Source: Chara braunii (taxonomy: Eukaryota; Streptophyta; Charophyceae; Charales; Characeae). Taken from it: a stretch of 22,679 nucleotides of DNA. Positions within the stretch are counted from its first letter, which is position 1. Each line of letters starts with the position of its first letter. The stretch covers positions 1,361,903-1,384,581 of the forward strand of contig BFEA01000224.1 in the NCBI GenBank assembly GCA_003427395.1, read 5' to 3'. Shown in pieces: positions 8,745-17,661 of the stretch. The translations under genes and the position numbers were made by a program. The notes beneath the pieces are model-generated. The model ran no database searches. It saw nothing but the letters and a program-made list of their open reading frames with translations, and was not told the origin of the DNA.

Positions 8745-9240
8745 CTTCTCCCAGTCTTTGTTTCAAACTCCTCCACCCTCATCTTGGATTTCTGATTCCC
8801 ATATCCACACCTCCTCAGCTCCCCTTCACCTCTAACCTTCTGCCTGCACCACTTGTATAGGATTTTTAAACCACCAGTACTTCCTAGAGTCGTGCCGGTT
8901 AACACGCCATGATTTTAGGAAACGTACGGGCTACTACAGGAGCGCCCAGATTCATCCGACTAGAAACGTTTCTACTCTATTGTTTTCCGCGGCCAATAGC
9001 TGGGCCAAGTACTGGTGGTTTAAACTTGATTCCTTCAGAGTAGAATCAACCATACAGGTCTTTCTCCAACCTTTGCTTCAAATTGCTAAGCCTGCAGATT
9101 GAATTTCTTAAAAGAAAAACTCCCCTCAACAACCCTCCGCACATGGACTATAGAGTTCCTTTGGACTGAGTCTCATCCAGGTACCCCTTTCTCCAATCTC
9201 TGGTTCAAATTCCTCAGCCTTCAACTTCAATTTCTGAAAT
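8745..9240. repeat. Three diverged ~53-bp repeats around a MITE
   Basis: Copies at 8745-8797, 9061-9113 and 9188-9240 share CTTCTCCxA, TTTGxTTCAAA, a CTC/CTAAGCC block and TTGxATTTCT. The last two are about 128 bp apart and share flanks (TTCCTTxxGAxTxAGTxTCAxCCA), suggesting a longer tandem unit. The TTAA-flanked MITE lies between copies 1 and 2. A partial fourth match (CTTGGATTTCTGAATC) lies at about 9268. Confidence 0.6.
8866..9023. mobile_element. MITE copy 1, TTAA-flanked, 13-bp terminal inverted repeats
   Basis: TTAA (8866-8869) then ACCACCAGTACTT (8870-8882); at the other end AAGTACTGGTGGT (9007-9019) then TTAA (9020-9023). The terminal repeats are perfect over 13 bp. The 150-bp interior has no coding capacity. 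TTAA target duplication is the hallmark of piggyBac-type elements, though the palindromic TTTAAA end leaves the exact boundary ambiguous. A second copy with the same ends is at 19234-19438. Confidence 0.8.
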
Positions 9241-9350
9241 TTCGCCGAGACCCTCACAGTTTGCATTCCTTGGATTTCTGAATCTCTCTCTGCCAGTGGC
9301 TGGGGATTCAGGATGCAAATAATTAAGTGTTAGTTCTTCTGTACCCTTTC
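9024..9350. other. Repeat-derived stretch 3' of the WD40 gene
   Basis: Pyrimidine-rich on plus, made largely of the ~53-bp repeats. No gene seen. On the minus strand it would lie downstream of the WD40-U6 transcript. I see no clear polyadenylation signal cluster. Confidence 0.5.
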
Positions 9351-9354
9351 TTTT

Positions 9355-9450
9355 CTGGAGCATTTCTCGATTTATGTGTGTCATCCTTGCACAGGGGCCA
9401 TGCTAATCTTCTCAGTGTGGTTCCACTTTTAATGGATGTCCCGAAGGGCC
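9355..9450 (-). pseudogene. U6: U6 snRNA-like sequence (pseudogene)
   Basis: Read on the minus strand from 9450: GGCCCTTCGGGACATCC, TTAAAAGTGGAAC, GAGAAGATTAGCATGGCCCC, GCAAGGATGACAC and CATAAATCGAGAAATG follow plant U6 spliceosomal RNA from end to end. Differences from U6 as I know it: one G is missing in the 5' stem-loop, the ACAGAGA box that contacts the 5' splice site reads ACTGAGA, and two CpG sites are changed to TpG and CpA. The 3' end runs into CTCCAGAAAAG instead of a T-run, and the upstream sequence is WD40 coding sequence with no TATA or USE. So it has neither a polymerase III promoter nor a terminator, and should not make working U6. It overlaps the 3' end of the WD40 frame. Confidence 0.88.
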
Positions 9451-10788
9451 CCTCTGTATCTTTTCTACCATCGCTTCCTTCAAATTTCTTACCTCATCTT
9501 CGAGCTGTCTGATCCTCTCTGCTTGCTTTCTCTCCTTCTCTCTCGACTCATCGAGTGCTCTCATGTATTTCAGCTCCAGGTCCACCTGCTCGCATGGGTT
9601 TGGCTCCACACCGCCACCGTCACCGTTGTCTCCTGAATCCCCAAGCCGCTCGCTTAACGCCCCTCTTGGCTCGTCTAATGCAACGGTTGTTGGTATGTGG
9701 ACCCGCAGCCTTTTTGCAGAATTTGGGGAGAGACATCTCCTCTGCATATCTTCTTCGCTTTTCTGTTTTGTCACCGCTTCCAACACGAAGACCTTTCCTT
9801 TACCCCCAAAAGCAATGACAAGATTGGAGGTTTTCGGCGCATCAATCCATTCAAGACCGTTAGCAAACCATTTGACGGCATTACCCAATCCGCACGAGTA
9901 GCATGACAGGCACTGAAAATTTGCCTCACTCCAAATTCCAATTTTACCATCATGTGTTGCACTGAAGATGTACGGCAAGCGTGGATGGAAAAAGGCTGTA
10001 AAGCCGTCCGTTAGCAACCTGACTAAGCATTCCCTGCTCTTATAGTCCCAGACATAGACACTGCCCTTTTGAGTAGATGAGCCTCCATCACATGCCAGGA
10101 GAATTGACTTCCCAGGTCTGCTGCAAATGTCCATTCCGTAGATCGCACCGTGTCGAAAAACTTGAAGGGTTAGGAGACAAGCGCGTTCCCGTATACCCCA
10201 CATTTTGATCGAAGAATCCCAGGAACCACTTGCAAAGACGTTCGGGTCCGACGGATGGAACACCAATGACCGTACATCTTCCGTATGACCCTTAAATATA
10301 ACTTTGTCCCATTCTTTGTCCCAGTTCCAAAGATTGATATATCGCGTCGAAGAAGTCGCTAGATAGGATAAACTGGGATGGACAGCAATCGGCCGCACAT
10401 CGGTGCCACCAGTAAGCTCTATTACTTTAACACACTGCAAGTTTGAATCTTGGATCGCATAAAACATGGCCTTGCGAGGACGATAACACTGCAATGCGAT
10501 CCAACCTTTCTGTGCAACAAATTTTGCATCGGTGATACGATGCATGTCGGGGATCACCGCGAACGCAACACGTATTGCATTTTCATAGTCCCAAACTTCA
10601 ACAGACCATCGACTTCTGAATGCCCATCTTTGCTCGCTTGTGCACAAGATCCATGGCTGATGAGGATGCAAACCAAACATTATGCGACCCACTTTAACAC
10701 CCCCATTTGGACTAACGAACAATTTCCATTCGGATCTCGGCACCAACTGGATGTTCCTTTCTGTACTAAAACTCCACATGTTCGCCAT
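9412..10788 (-). CDS. WD40 protein, coatomer beta'-like propeller with C-terminal coiled coil
   Basis: Single uninterrupted frame of 458 residues; ATGG context at the start, with a second Met at residue 4. WD-type blades: VEVWDY (63-68), [11 protein letters not shown]...INLWNW (137-156), [13 protein letters not shown]...SIKMWGI (167-199), SVYVWDY (243-249), [20 protein letters not shown] (267-286) and [15 protein letters not shown] (323-337). Spacing and wording ([14 protein letters not shown]) resemble the N-terminal propeller of beta'-COP, which binds cargo tails in COPI vesicle coats. It lacks that protein's second propeller and solenoid (normal length about 900). Residues 340-398 are a low-complexity Gly/Asp linker; 399-443 is a charged coiled coil. 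The last 13 residues and the stop come from the U6-like sequence, so the original end was probably lost. No introns, suggesting a retrocopy. Role outside COPI is possible; expression unknown. Confidence 0.85.
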   Translation of the reverse strand: MANMWSFSTERNIQLVPRSEWKLFVSPNGGVKVGRIMFGLHPHQPWILCTSEQRWAFRSRWSVEVWDYENAIRVAFAVIPDMHRITDAKFVAQKGWIALQCYRPRKAMFYAIQDSNLQCVKVIELTGGTDVRPIAVHPSLSYLATSSTRYINLWNWDKEWDKVIFKGHTEDVRSLVFHPSDPNVFASGSWDSSIKMWGIRERACLLTLQVFRHGAIYGMDICSRPGKSILLACDGGSSTQKGSVYVWDYKSRECLVRLLTDGFTAFFHPRLPYIFSATHDGKIGIWSEANFQCLSCYSCGLGNAVKWFANGLEWIDAPKTSNLVIAFGGKGKVFVLEAVTKQKSEEDMQRRCLSPNSAKRLRVHIPTTVALDEPRGALSERLGDSGDNGDGGGVEPNPCEQVDLELKYMRALDESREKERKQAERIRQLEDEVRNLKEAMVEKIQRGPSGHPLKVEPH

Positions 10789-11300
10789 GGATAAGATACC
10801 CGATTCAACATATCCACCTGCACACTTTGGGAGGTGTCATTCCACATACAAGCCCATGAGCAGAGGACATGCACAGCAATTGCCAATGGCGGGCATGCAA
10901 GACAAACAAACAGATGTCAGTAACGCACTCGTCCATGCCACATGGAAGTACCCGAGACTCGAAAAAAAAAAAAAAAGAAGAAGAAGAAGTACCCAAGACG
11001 AATTTAACAAATGTGAACAGTACTCGAGACTCGTTGAACAAGCACATTGCATCGATTAGCCCAACAAGTCACACAGTCAGAACGTATGGATTGTTTTTCT
11101 CCGTTTCGTGTTAAAGAAAAGAAGAATAAGATATGAATTATGAAATATAAAATTCGGCAAAGTCTGCCGCCGAACCACCCTTGCTGAGGCCTGGGAAAAG
11201 TAATCCTGCTGCAGATCAGGAAAGGAGTAATGTTCTGGGTCATGGGACAAGCATGCGTGTAGGACAGCTTGCCTCATTTCGGGGGTTTGTAAAATGGAAT
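10789..11300. other. Upstream flank of the WD40 gene
   Basis: No gene seen. Contains a 15-nt A-run (10962-10976) followed by GAA repeats to 10989. Three copies of an AGTACxCGAGACTCG-like motif lie at about 10947, 10987 and 11021; the first two flank the A/GAA tract like a short duplication. No defensible promoter element for the minus-strand gene. Confidence 0.5.
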
Positions 11301-11711
11301 TACTAGTATTTATTACTCTTATTTATAGAAGCTCTAAGACTTGCCCCGAGTGATCTGTTTGTATGTGATGAAATGTAGAAAGATGAGGTTGTTGCGAGGA
11401 ATGAGCCCTCGCAGGGCCCTTATCAGACATGCACATGTTCTGGGCAGAGGCCCTCAGCAAGCCCAGTGCCCGCCCTAAGCGAAGGCAGGCCTGAATATTC
11501 ACGAGAGGCCATATGTGGGTACTCAGGCTGTTGCAGCACGCCACTTGGTTGAATGGAAGCGTGAACCATTCTAAGCTGCATCATACAGTTAGGCCCAAGC
11601 CTTGGTAGTTGCGCCTGGGCACATACACACACAATGCAAGGCAGATACATCACGAAATGGCTACGGGCCTATGCAAAAGCAGAATTGTCGGCGTACATAA
11701 CCTGGGTCCTG
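11301..11711. other. Region without supported genes
   Basis: GC-balanced sequence with repeated GGCCC/GGGCC words and short frames on the minus strand only. I recognise nothing in it. It may be older transposon sequence or the outer part of the next LTR. Confidence 0.45.
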
Positions 11712-12577
11712 TGCAAATGCAGCAAACGGCCCAAGTCTGGAAACTCAGGCCGTGCCCAACTGTAAAGGGCCCAGGCCCTTAACTGCAGAACTGGGCCTGG
11801 GCGCAGGCACTGGGGTCCAACCGGAAGCTACTGGAAGCTTCCCAGCCAGGCCACACGCAGCCAAACAGAGGCTGCCACTTCCATATATGGAAGGAGGCAG
11901 CCAGGGTCTGGCATTCTGGCCCACTCAGGCATTGCGGTCACGCTGCTGCGTTGTTGTGCGAGACGCTGCATGTTGTGTTAGCGGCCAGGGCAACAGGCGG
12001 GTGCTAGCGAGGTGAGGGGCGCTGCAGGGCAGCGGAGCACGGGCAGCCATAGCTGGGCTGCTGGGCGCTAGGGGGTGAAGGCGATCGGTGGTCACACTAG
12101 CGGTTAATGGAAGGCTTAAAATTCGGGTTTTTTTGCCGCGTCGCTACAAGCAATGTTGTTGAAACTTTTGCGAACAAACAATGCAGGGTCATCAGGAAGG
12201 AGGCGAGTGTGGGTGGTCAGGGTCCGATGAGGGGAGACGAGATACGTACCTGGTGCATGAGGGAGGTCGGCTATGGTGTTGACGTTATGTACATTGGTCT
12301 TCAAAGTTGAAGTGCGCCTGTTGCGTGAATGCTGATGTAGGTAGGATAGGCAAGTAGTGTAGGCTGGGCGCTGGGCGCCAGACAGAGAGGAGCGACATTG
12401 GATATTGTGTTGGTGTGGCCTGAGGGCTTGAACATTGGCTCACGACTTCATTGTATTGCTCTTATTTGGATGGAATCTCGGTGCATTTGTGCTCTCTGCT
12501 TGTACACGACTACTTGGACATCTGTGTGATTTCACAAGTTGGCTTTCTGTATATCGTTCCCAATCATATTCTTTGCA
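11712..12577 (+). mobile_element. Probable 5' LTR of a second retroelement (left boundary uncertain)
   Basis: The right end is well placed: TTTGCA at 12572-12577, 3 nt before a tRNA-iMet-type primer-binding site. A matching inverted TGCAAA occurs at 11712 (another at 11672), giving a plausible length of about 870-900 bp, close to the first element's LTR. Other content: a CArG-type palindrome at 11879-11892, GCCATAGCTG (also found in other LTR-like parts of the window) and several GGGCGCT words. I found no second copy downstream, so it is not confirmed as an LTR. Confidence 0.4.
11879..11892. promoter_or_regulatory. CArG-box palindrome
   Basis: TTCCATATATGGAA is a perfect 14-bp palindrome. 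Its core CCATATATGG fits the MADS-box/SRF CC(A/T)6GG consensus exactly. It could be an LTR enhancer or TATA-like site. A single site is weak evidence. Confidence 0.3.
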
Positions 12578-12580
12578 ATT

Positions 12581-12599
12581 TGGTATCGGAGCTGGTCGA
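12581..12599 (+). other. Primer-binding site of the second element (tRNA-iMet type)
   Basis: TGGTATCGGAGCTGGTCGA differs by one base from TGGTATCAGAGC over the first 12 nt. It starts 3 nt after the CA of the LTR end, the usual spacing. Confidence 0.7.
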
Positions 12600-13110
12600 G
12601 ATCGCCACTTACCTGGCGCCTGCGGCATTGTTACTTGGTGTGCTGGCGATGCTTCTGTGCAGTAAGGATACTTTGGAGCTGGCTTGTAGAACGCGACCCA
12701 GGTAGAGGGGTCAGCGGCTGGAAGGCTGTGGCGGCAGCGGATGTATGTATGATGATGAGAGCATGCTGATGTGGCATATTGGGTTGAGGTGGCACTGCAT
12801 TGCGTTGTGGGTGGTACCGAAGCTATGACCGGACCGGGTCATCGAAATGCACTTCGGCTCAATTGGTGAGAAATCTGTGTTTGGGGGCATCTATCTCCAG
12901 GTACGTTGTTCCCTTACCTTATCTACCCTCTCAATCTCTTCTTACCGTGAGGAAGTGAGTCCAACCTTGAGTGTCCTCTCTTTTGTGTGAGGAGTCGTGA
13001 GCGCTATACCTTGAGAGACGACATTCTTCCCGGTGGCGCATCTGGCAGGAGAGGGCGGTGCCTCTTAAGGGCCCTGGTCGAAGCACGGGTCACGGTCACC
13101 ATGCCAACCC
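12600..13110 (+). other. Leader of the second element
   Basis: No recognisable gene. Contains GGTGGCGCATCTGGCAGGAG at about 13032, somewhat like primer-binding or leader motifs in other LTR elements, and a GGGCCC site at 13070. Confidence 0.4.
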
Positions 13111-13455
13111 ATGGGAGTAGTACACGTAGGCCATGCCGCTTTGTTCTTTGAGGCTCTTTGCTGCACTGATAGAACGGGTGTGTGGACTGACCAGTTCTAT
13201 GCAGACGCTATCCAGACCATCTATAAATATTTCTGGTGGGTGTCTGAACTGTCCACTGGCTGTGATCGTCGTCCTGATTGGGATGTTAAATAATTCCTAA
13301 GGACCGTGGGGGCTGTCCTTAAACTTCCTCTTGATCAGCCAGATCAATCAGACGTAAGGCTCGTTGCAAGCGAGGATAAATAACGGGCAGTTATGGTCAT
13401 AAGCATGTGCCTTGGGCACAGGGTTGGGCCGCTAATGCACACCTTAGACACTGCC
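13111..13455 (+). pseudogene. Unrecognised reading frame with two in-frame stops
   Basis: One frame reads through from ATG 13111 to about 13455, interrupted only by TAA at 13291 and TAA at 13381. The pieces look protein-like: WTDQFYADAIQTIYKYFWW, then LRTVGAVLKLPLDQPDQSDV, then VMVISMCLGHRVGPL. I do not recognise the family. It sits between the primer-binding site and gag, so it may be an extra or inserted coding segment of the element, or chance. Confidence 0.3.
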
Positions 13456-13873
13456 GCTTGATGATGCCTACAGTCACGTTGGATACAAGGGAGGAAGATT
13501 CCAATTGAGACGCAACTGGGAAACACAACTATACACATTCTGCATACATCTGCGCACATAGTTTATTTTAGTTTATTTTTATTTTGATTAGTTGGTTGAC
13601 TGACTGCTGACACCTCGTGGACAACCTAGATTAGGACTGCAATGTTATACCATAGTCAGTTTTCTTCAAAGCTTTTGTAAATTGTAAGTGAACTAATCAA
13701 AGTAGAATTAGATTATGTGTACGGTCTGTGTAAATGCTGTTGATACCACTTGAATGGTAGCCTATGTGACTTGCAAGATATTAATTCATTTTTAATTATT
13801 TTTAGAACCGGTCAGACACATGCTGCTGTAGGTTCCAAAGTGAACGCTAGTGCAGACAGCGCTTGCCTAGCCG
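13456..13873. other. AT-rich stretch before gag
   Basis: AT-rich with TTTATTTT repeats (13562-13585) and a TTTAATTATTTTTAG run ending at 13805. That run resembles a pyrimidine/T-rich splice acceptor just upstream of the gag start at 13874. No gene seen. Confidence 0.4.
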
Positions 13874-14500
13874 ATGAGTGGACCAGAAGGTGGTGAAGGT
13901 ACAGCTGATGATAAAAGGCAAACTAGGCGTGATACACTTAGGGTACCTGTAGTGTTCAAGGTCCAGCTACCAAGAGAAGAAAGAAGGCTAAGGGCCGAAG
14001 CAAGGGCCCATAATCTTGAGATTGCCAGGGAAGCAGCAGCATCTGTAGACAGAACGTTCGGGGCAGTAGAAGCTAGCGCATTAGCAATGGCTACCTCTGC
14101 AGCAACATTTGCAGCAACCTCGTCTGGTCAACAGACCAGCTCGCAGTACATCTCCAGTACTTCAGGAGCTGGTACTAGTCAAATGGCGGGCTCGCAGTTC
14201 AGCTCGCCGCCCCCACGCACCAGGGAGCAGATGGAGCTCCAGCAAGTAGAGAGGATCTGCTTAAGCTAGAGACAAAACTTAAGGAAGCTACTGAAAGGGA
14301 GAATGAGATTAGGAATAAAAGTGTCAGACTTGAGGGAAGAGAGGCAGACAAAGCTGCGTTAGAGGGATTAGATGACTCGACGCTTGACAACACGACAAAT
14401 TTCTCAATGCGAGCATCCTGTCCATGCACGCATACATGGACAGCAAACAGGATGCTATCCAGGACACTCTAGATCAGATCAGGAATGCCATGCACAGGCC
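13874..14500 (+). pseudogene. gag N-terminal region of the second element
   Basis: Starts ATGAGTGGACCAG at 13874 and stays open to 14269. It begins MSGPEGGEGTADDKRQ, then an Arg/Ala-rich helix (EERRLRAEARAHNLEIAREA), then a Ser/Thr/Ala/Gln-rich linker. From 14251 the sequence continues in another frame as KLETKLKEATERENEIRN, a coiled coil, up to about 14390. A third frame takes over at about 14415 (MHAYMDSKQDAIQDTLDQIRN). So at least two frameshifts break what was one gag N-terminus. Such coiled-coil/linker N-termini precede the capsid in gypsy elements. No complete product can be made. Confidence 0.7.
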
Positions 14501-14684
14501 AGTCGTTTTGCCGTCGCTGCCATTCTCGACGATGACAGGCCCATATCCGCCTCAAGCTGGCACCACACCAGGCGGTACTTCAGCAGCAGCAGCACAGACT
14601 GTTGCTTCTATCTCTTTTAGTCCACCGGATGGAGCTACACCACAGCGGGACGGCAACAACCTTGGTACCCCAAGACCCCATTGA
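14415..14684 (+). pseudogene. gag Pro/Ser-rich linker segment
   Basis: Frame 0 continuation: coiled coil, then a Pro/Gly/Ala/Ser-rich linker (PPQAGTTPGGTSAAAA). It ends at a TGA (14682-14684) that overlaps the start of the capsid frame, so a further frameshift lies here. Confidence 0.65.
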
Positions 14685-15397
14685 AACCACCTTCCACCTT
14701 CACAGGGGATAAGAAGGACGAGGCTCTCAACACATGGTTGAGAGCAGTGCTAGTGCGGGTAAGGGCGAAGAGGACGTTGGTAGAGGAGGAGGTGATAACT
14801 GCTGCATCCTATCTGGAGGGTTCAACAGCTCACTGGCTAAATGGATTAGTCGCCTCAAAGGGATTCAACAGGAACATGGGTGATTGCGCTAAGACCCATA
14901 CCCTAGAGAGCTTTATGGATTTGGTGGAAGCGCGATGGCGCAACCCACAACAGGCACAGATTGCCAATGATGGGTTGTTGAAGCTTGATGCTAAAAAGTA
15001 CAAGTCCGTGCGCGAACTTACCTCTACCGTAGAGTGTTTGATTGTCGTCCCTGGGGTATGCTATGATCCACAGGTTTTAATGACCATGTTCTTGAGATGT
15101 CTTCCCACAGACATCAAGAACTTATTAGCCAGTGAGGCTCGGCTAGAGTATCACACCTTTGAGACCTTTAGCAAGAAGGCTCTAGATTTAGAGGCCACAC
15201 TAGGAGGTGCTCAACAACTCCCTACGGACGGAAGAAAGAAGAAGAGTCCGCAAGAGTGGAAGAAGAAGGGAAGTCGATTAATGATGGTTGAGGCCGATGG
15301 TACTCAGACCGAGATTGAGGACTTTTCAGATGTTGGGACGGCTCAGAGTTGGACATCGAGGATAATGCTGAGGGTAGAAACCTCGCTGCATTGGTAA
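14681..15397 (+). pseudogene. gag capsid domain, longest intact gag piece
   Basis: 238 codons in one frame. KPPSTFTGDKKDEALNTWLR opens the retrotransposon gag domain, followed by TAASYLEGSTAHWLNGLV, ESFMDLVEARWRNPQQAQ and LRCLPTDIKNLLASEARLEY. The W, F and L positions of the Retrotrans_gag family are kept. A Lys-rich tail (DGRKKKSPQEWKKKGS) follows. The last ~14 codons are out of frame with the homology, which moves to frame 1 near 15350. This capsid differs clearly from the one at 2241, so the two elements belong to different lineages. Confidence 0.85.
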
Positions 15398-15794
15398 AGA
15401 TTAAGGCAGGTGGTCGTGGCAAGGGTGGTCAACAGAAGAGTCGGGGCCAAGCCGCGAACCCGAACAAAATAGCAGCTCGGGTTAGAGTGGGTTTGCATCA
15501 AGAGGTGTGGCGGGACCCTTATACGTGGGGTGCTTGCATCACCTTCTGTGAGTATGGCCATCAGCAATTCAAATGCAAGAACGCTAAGGTTTCGCCGAAG
15601 ATACCACCTAAGGTTTGGATTCCTCCTTCCAAGGGTGGGGCCTCTACGAGTTCCAGCTCCGGAAACACCTAGGGCCAGTAGAAGTTGTAGCTGCTTCTAC
15701 TCGTGTTGAAGCGGGTGATGTACCCTCCCCATTTCAAGAGTTGGTCGAAGCTATGTCGAACCCAGAAGAACATAATCAAATAATTCTGAATTAA
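15349..15794 (+). pseudogene. gag nucleocapsid with damaged zinc knuckle
   Basis: Frame 1 from about 15349: a Gly/Arg/Lys-rich basic part (KAGGRGKGGQQKSRGQ), then CITFCEYGHQQFKC. This is a CCHC zinc knuckle whose spacing is Cx3Cx3Hx4C instead of Cx2Cx4Hx4C, so zinc binding is doubtful. The frame stops at 15672. The likely continuation, in another frame, runs to TAA 15792-15794. A 13-bp direct repeat (TAATTCTGAATTA at 15781 and 15802) surrounds that stop and looks like a small insertion. Confidence 0.75.
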
Positions 15795-15859
15795 TTTAAT
15801 TTAATTCTGAATTACCTGGGGGCAGTCAGTTCAATGATGATGTCTCAAGGTCGTCGCCC

Positions 15860-15890
15860 TTCAAAATCTTAAGGGGGGAAAAAAAAAACT
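15860..15890 (+). other. Polypurine-tract-like sequence right after gag
   Basis: TTCAAAATCTTAAGGGGGG followed by A-rich sequence. Closely parallels the first element's tract (CAAAATTAGGCCGGGGGGAG). Its position, about 70 bp after the gag remnant, implies that all of pol is missing. No TG start of an LTR follows directly. Confidence 0.5.
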
Positions 15891-15949
15891 AGGTCCTAGC
15901 ATCGCCGAACATACCCTAAAAAGTTATTCGGTCGGTAGGCCTGGTGTCA

Positions 15950-16505
15950 AGGGTCAAATTGAGGTACCGAGGACCTCTAAATGTCAAAGTAGGCCTAGAG
16001 AAAGTTAACGGTCAGCCCCAACCCAAGCGCTAAGGTCAAACAGGCAAAGATTTCTCAAAAGTCAACCACGGCTGCGGATAACACGCAACCAGAAGGCTCG
16101 GTACAGTTTGCAGAATCCTCCAAGACTCAGCGGGTCAAGGCACACTCTGGCTGCAAGAAACCTTGGCCATACAGACTAGAAAACCTCAGACACACGAGGA
16201 GGCAATTGGAGGCAGGTCAGACCGAGTCAAAGCTGCAAATACTCAGCTTACGCTAGGGCATTCATTCTGCCTTGCGGTGTTTTGAGGCTGCAGTGTTGCT
16301 GCCTCGAGTGCCAGAGCTGGAAGAAGGCAGACAGAGAGAGAGAGAGTAGCCATCATAGCTAAGATCGAAGGTGCGCACACACCATAATTGAGCATAAGAG
16401 TGTGAGGTTTGCAAGGGACACATATAGGACCCACCCCTACCTACCTCATTTGTCTGCTTCCTTAGCGTAACCTTTGCTTCCCCATCTACGGGGACACTTG
16501 TTGGC
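15950..16505 (+). repeat. Repeat family copy A (LTR-like)
   Basis: Shares GGTCAGCCCCAACCCAAG, AAAGATTTCTCA, GGCTCGGTACAGTTTGCA, CACACGAGGAGGCA, GGAAGAAGGCAGA plus a GA run, and GACACATATAGGACCCACC with copy B (17912-18405). It ends near CCATCTACGGGGACACTTG. Upstream (GTACC...GTAGGCCTAGAGAAA) it also matches copy C. A GA tract followed by TAGCCATCATAGC recalls the layout of the first element's LTR. It may be the 3' LTR of the gag-only element or a solo LTR. Confidence 0.7.
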
Positions 16506-17660
16506 TGCAATGACTTGCTGGTTCTGCAGCCTGCAGCCCGTCGAACCGAGGTTGTAACATAGGTAGGAGAGATTCATAATTTTGTTTCTACTGTGTACCA
16601 ACCGGGAAACCAGCCTATGGGAAATACGTGAGGGACATATCTGCAAATTGAGAAAACTAACAGACCCGCACTAATCCTATTTCCCTATAGCTAGCCTAGC
16701 TGCGAATAGCAGGCCCGGGCTATCATACGAACAGGCAGGCCTCAAAGCCTGGACTGATGGGAGGTCCTACAGCCTATAGTCGGGTATAGGCAGAGGCCGA
16801 ACAGGCCAAAACGGAACGGTACCGGTCGGTCCAGTAGATCCGGTCTAGGTCGAGTCTAGGCTAGAGTAGATCTATTGACAGATTGAGGAAGGCTGTTCAG
16901 GGCTTTTGGCGTTTGGCATTTCGCAGATCGGGACGGCACAACGCGTGAACTGGAGTGGTGACAGCTTCAGCGTTGAAGAAGACATACATAGCCAGACCCT
17001 CGAAGCGTCGGCCATAGCTGGGTCCTTCGCTGTTCTTTGGCAGCACGTGGGGCTGTTCAGAGGTCTGGGCTATCTGAGGTCTGCTGGGAGCTCAAGAAGT
17101 TGGTGCCCTGCCGAACCCTCCTCAGGACTAGGGTTCAGGGTAGCGGCGCTGTAGCCATAGCTGCAGCTTACATCCTCAGAGATCTCCTTTGTCAGGACAG
17201 GTGGCGCTGCTGCAGATCTTCATCAGTGAAGTTATCCGGCATTTCATCTTCATCAGAGACTGTGGCACTGGTCTTCTCCTCCATCCTCTGAGAGGCGCTT
17301 GGACTCAGGGGCCTGTTTCAGGGTGGCGCTTCCCTCTGGAGGCAGTATCTGGGTGGCGCTGGTTGTTTCAGGGGTTCTGGGGTAGTAGATAGCGGTTACT
17401 CTGGGTTAGGAGAGAAGCGCTGTTCATTCTTGAGCACCACGCCATGTTTCTGAGACTATTCTGGCAAAACGATTCTCCGAGTTTAATAAACAGTGTGGAT
17501 ACTGTATGAGAAATATTCTTGCTTCATTGTTTTCTGGATGTGACCTACTCGACTTTCCTTTGTGACTGGTTGTGGGGATTCCGTGCAGCGAGTTGCACTT
17601 TCAGTGTATTCTGTCATATCGCATGGTCAAGTCTTCCGCTGTGTTTCTTTCTCTCTGTGC
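16506..17660. other. LTR-like mosaic without genes
   Basis: No protein recognised. 16650-16880 has many CTAG/TAGCTAGCC words. 17120-17425 contains GGTGGCGCT three times (17200, 17322, 17352) and related CGGCGCT, GAGGCGCT and GAAGCGCT words (17144, 17292, 17414). GCCATAGCTG occurs twice (17022, 17153), as in other LTR-like parts. AATAAA at 17486 could be a poly(A) signal. Probably a decayed LTR. Confidence 0.45.
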
Positions 17661-17661
17661 G

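Noticed and set aside
9355-9450. A functional U6 gene
   Set aside because: Changed ACAGAGA box, no T-run terminator, and coding sequence where USE and TATA should be.
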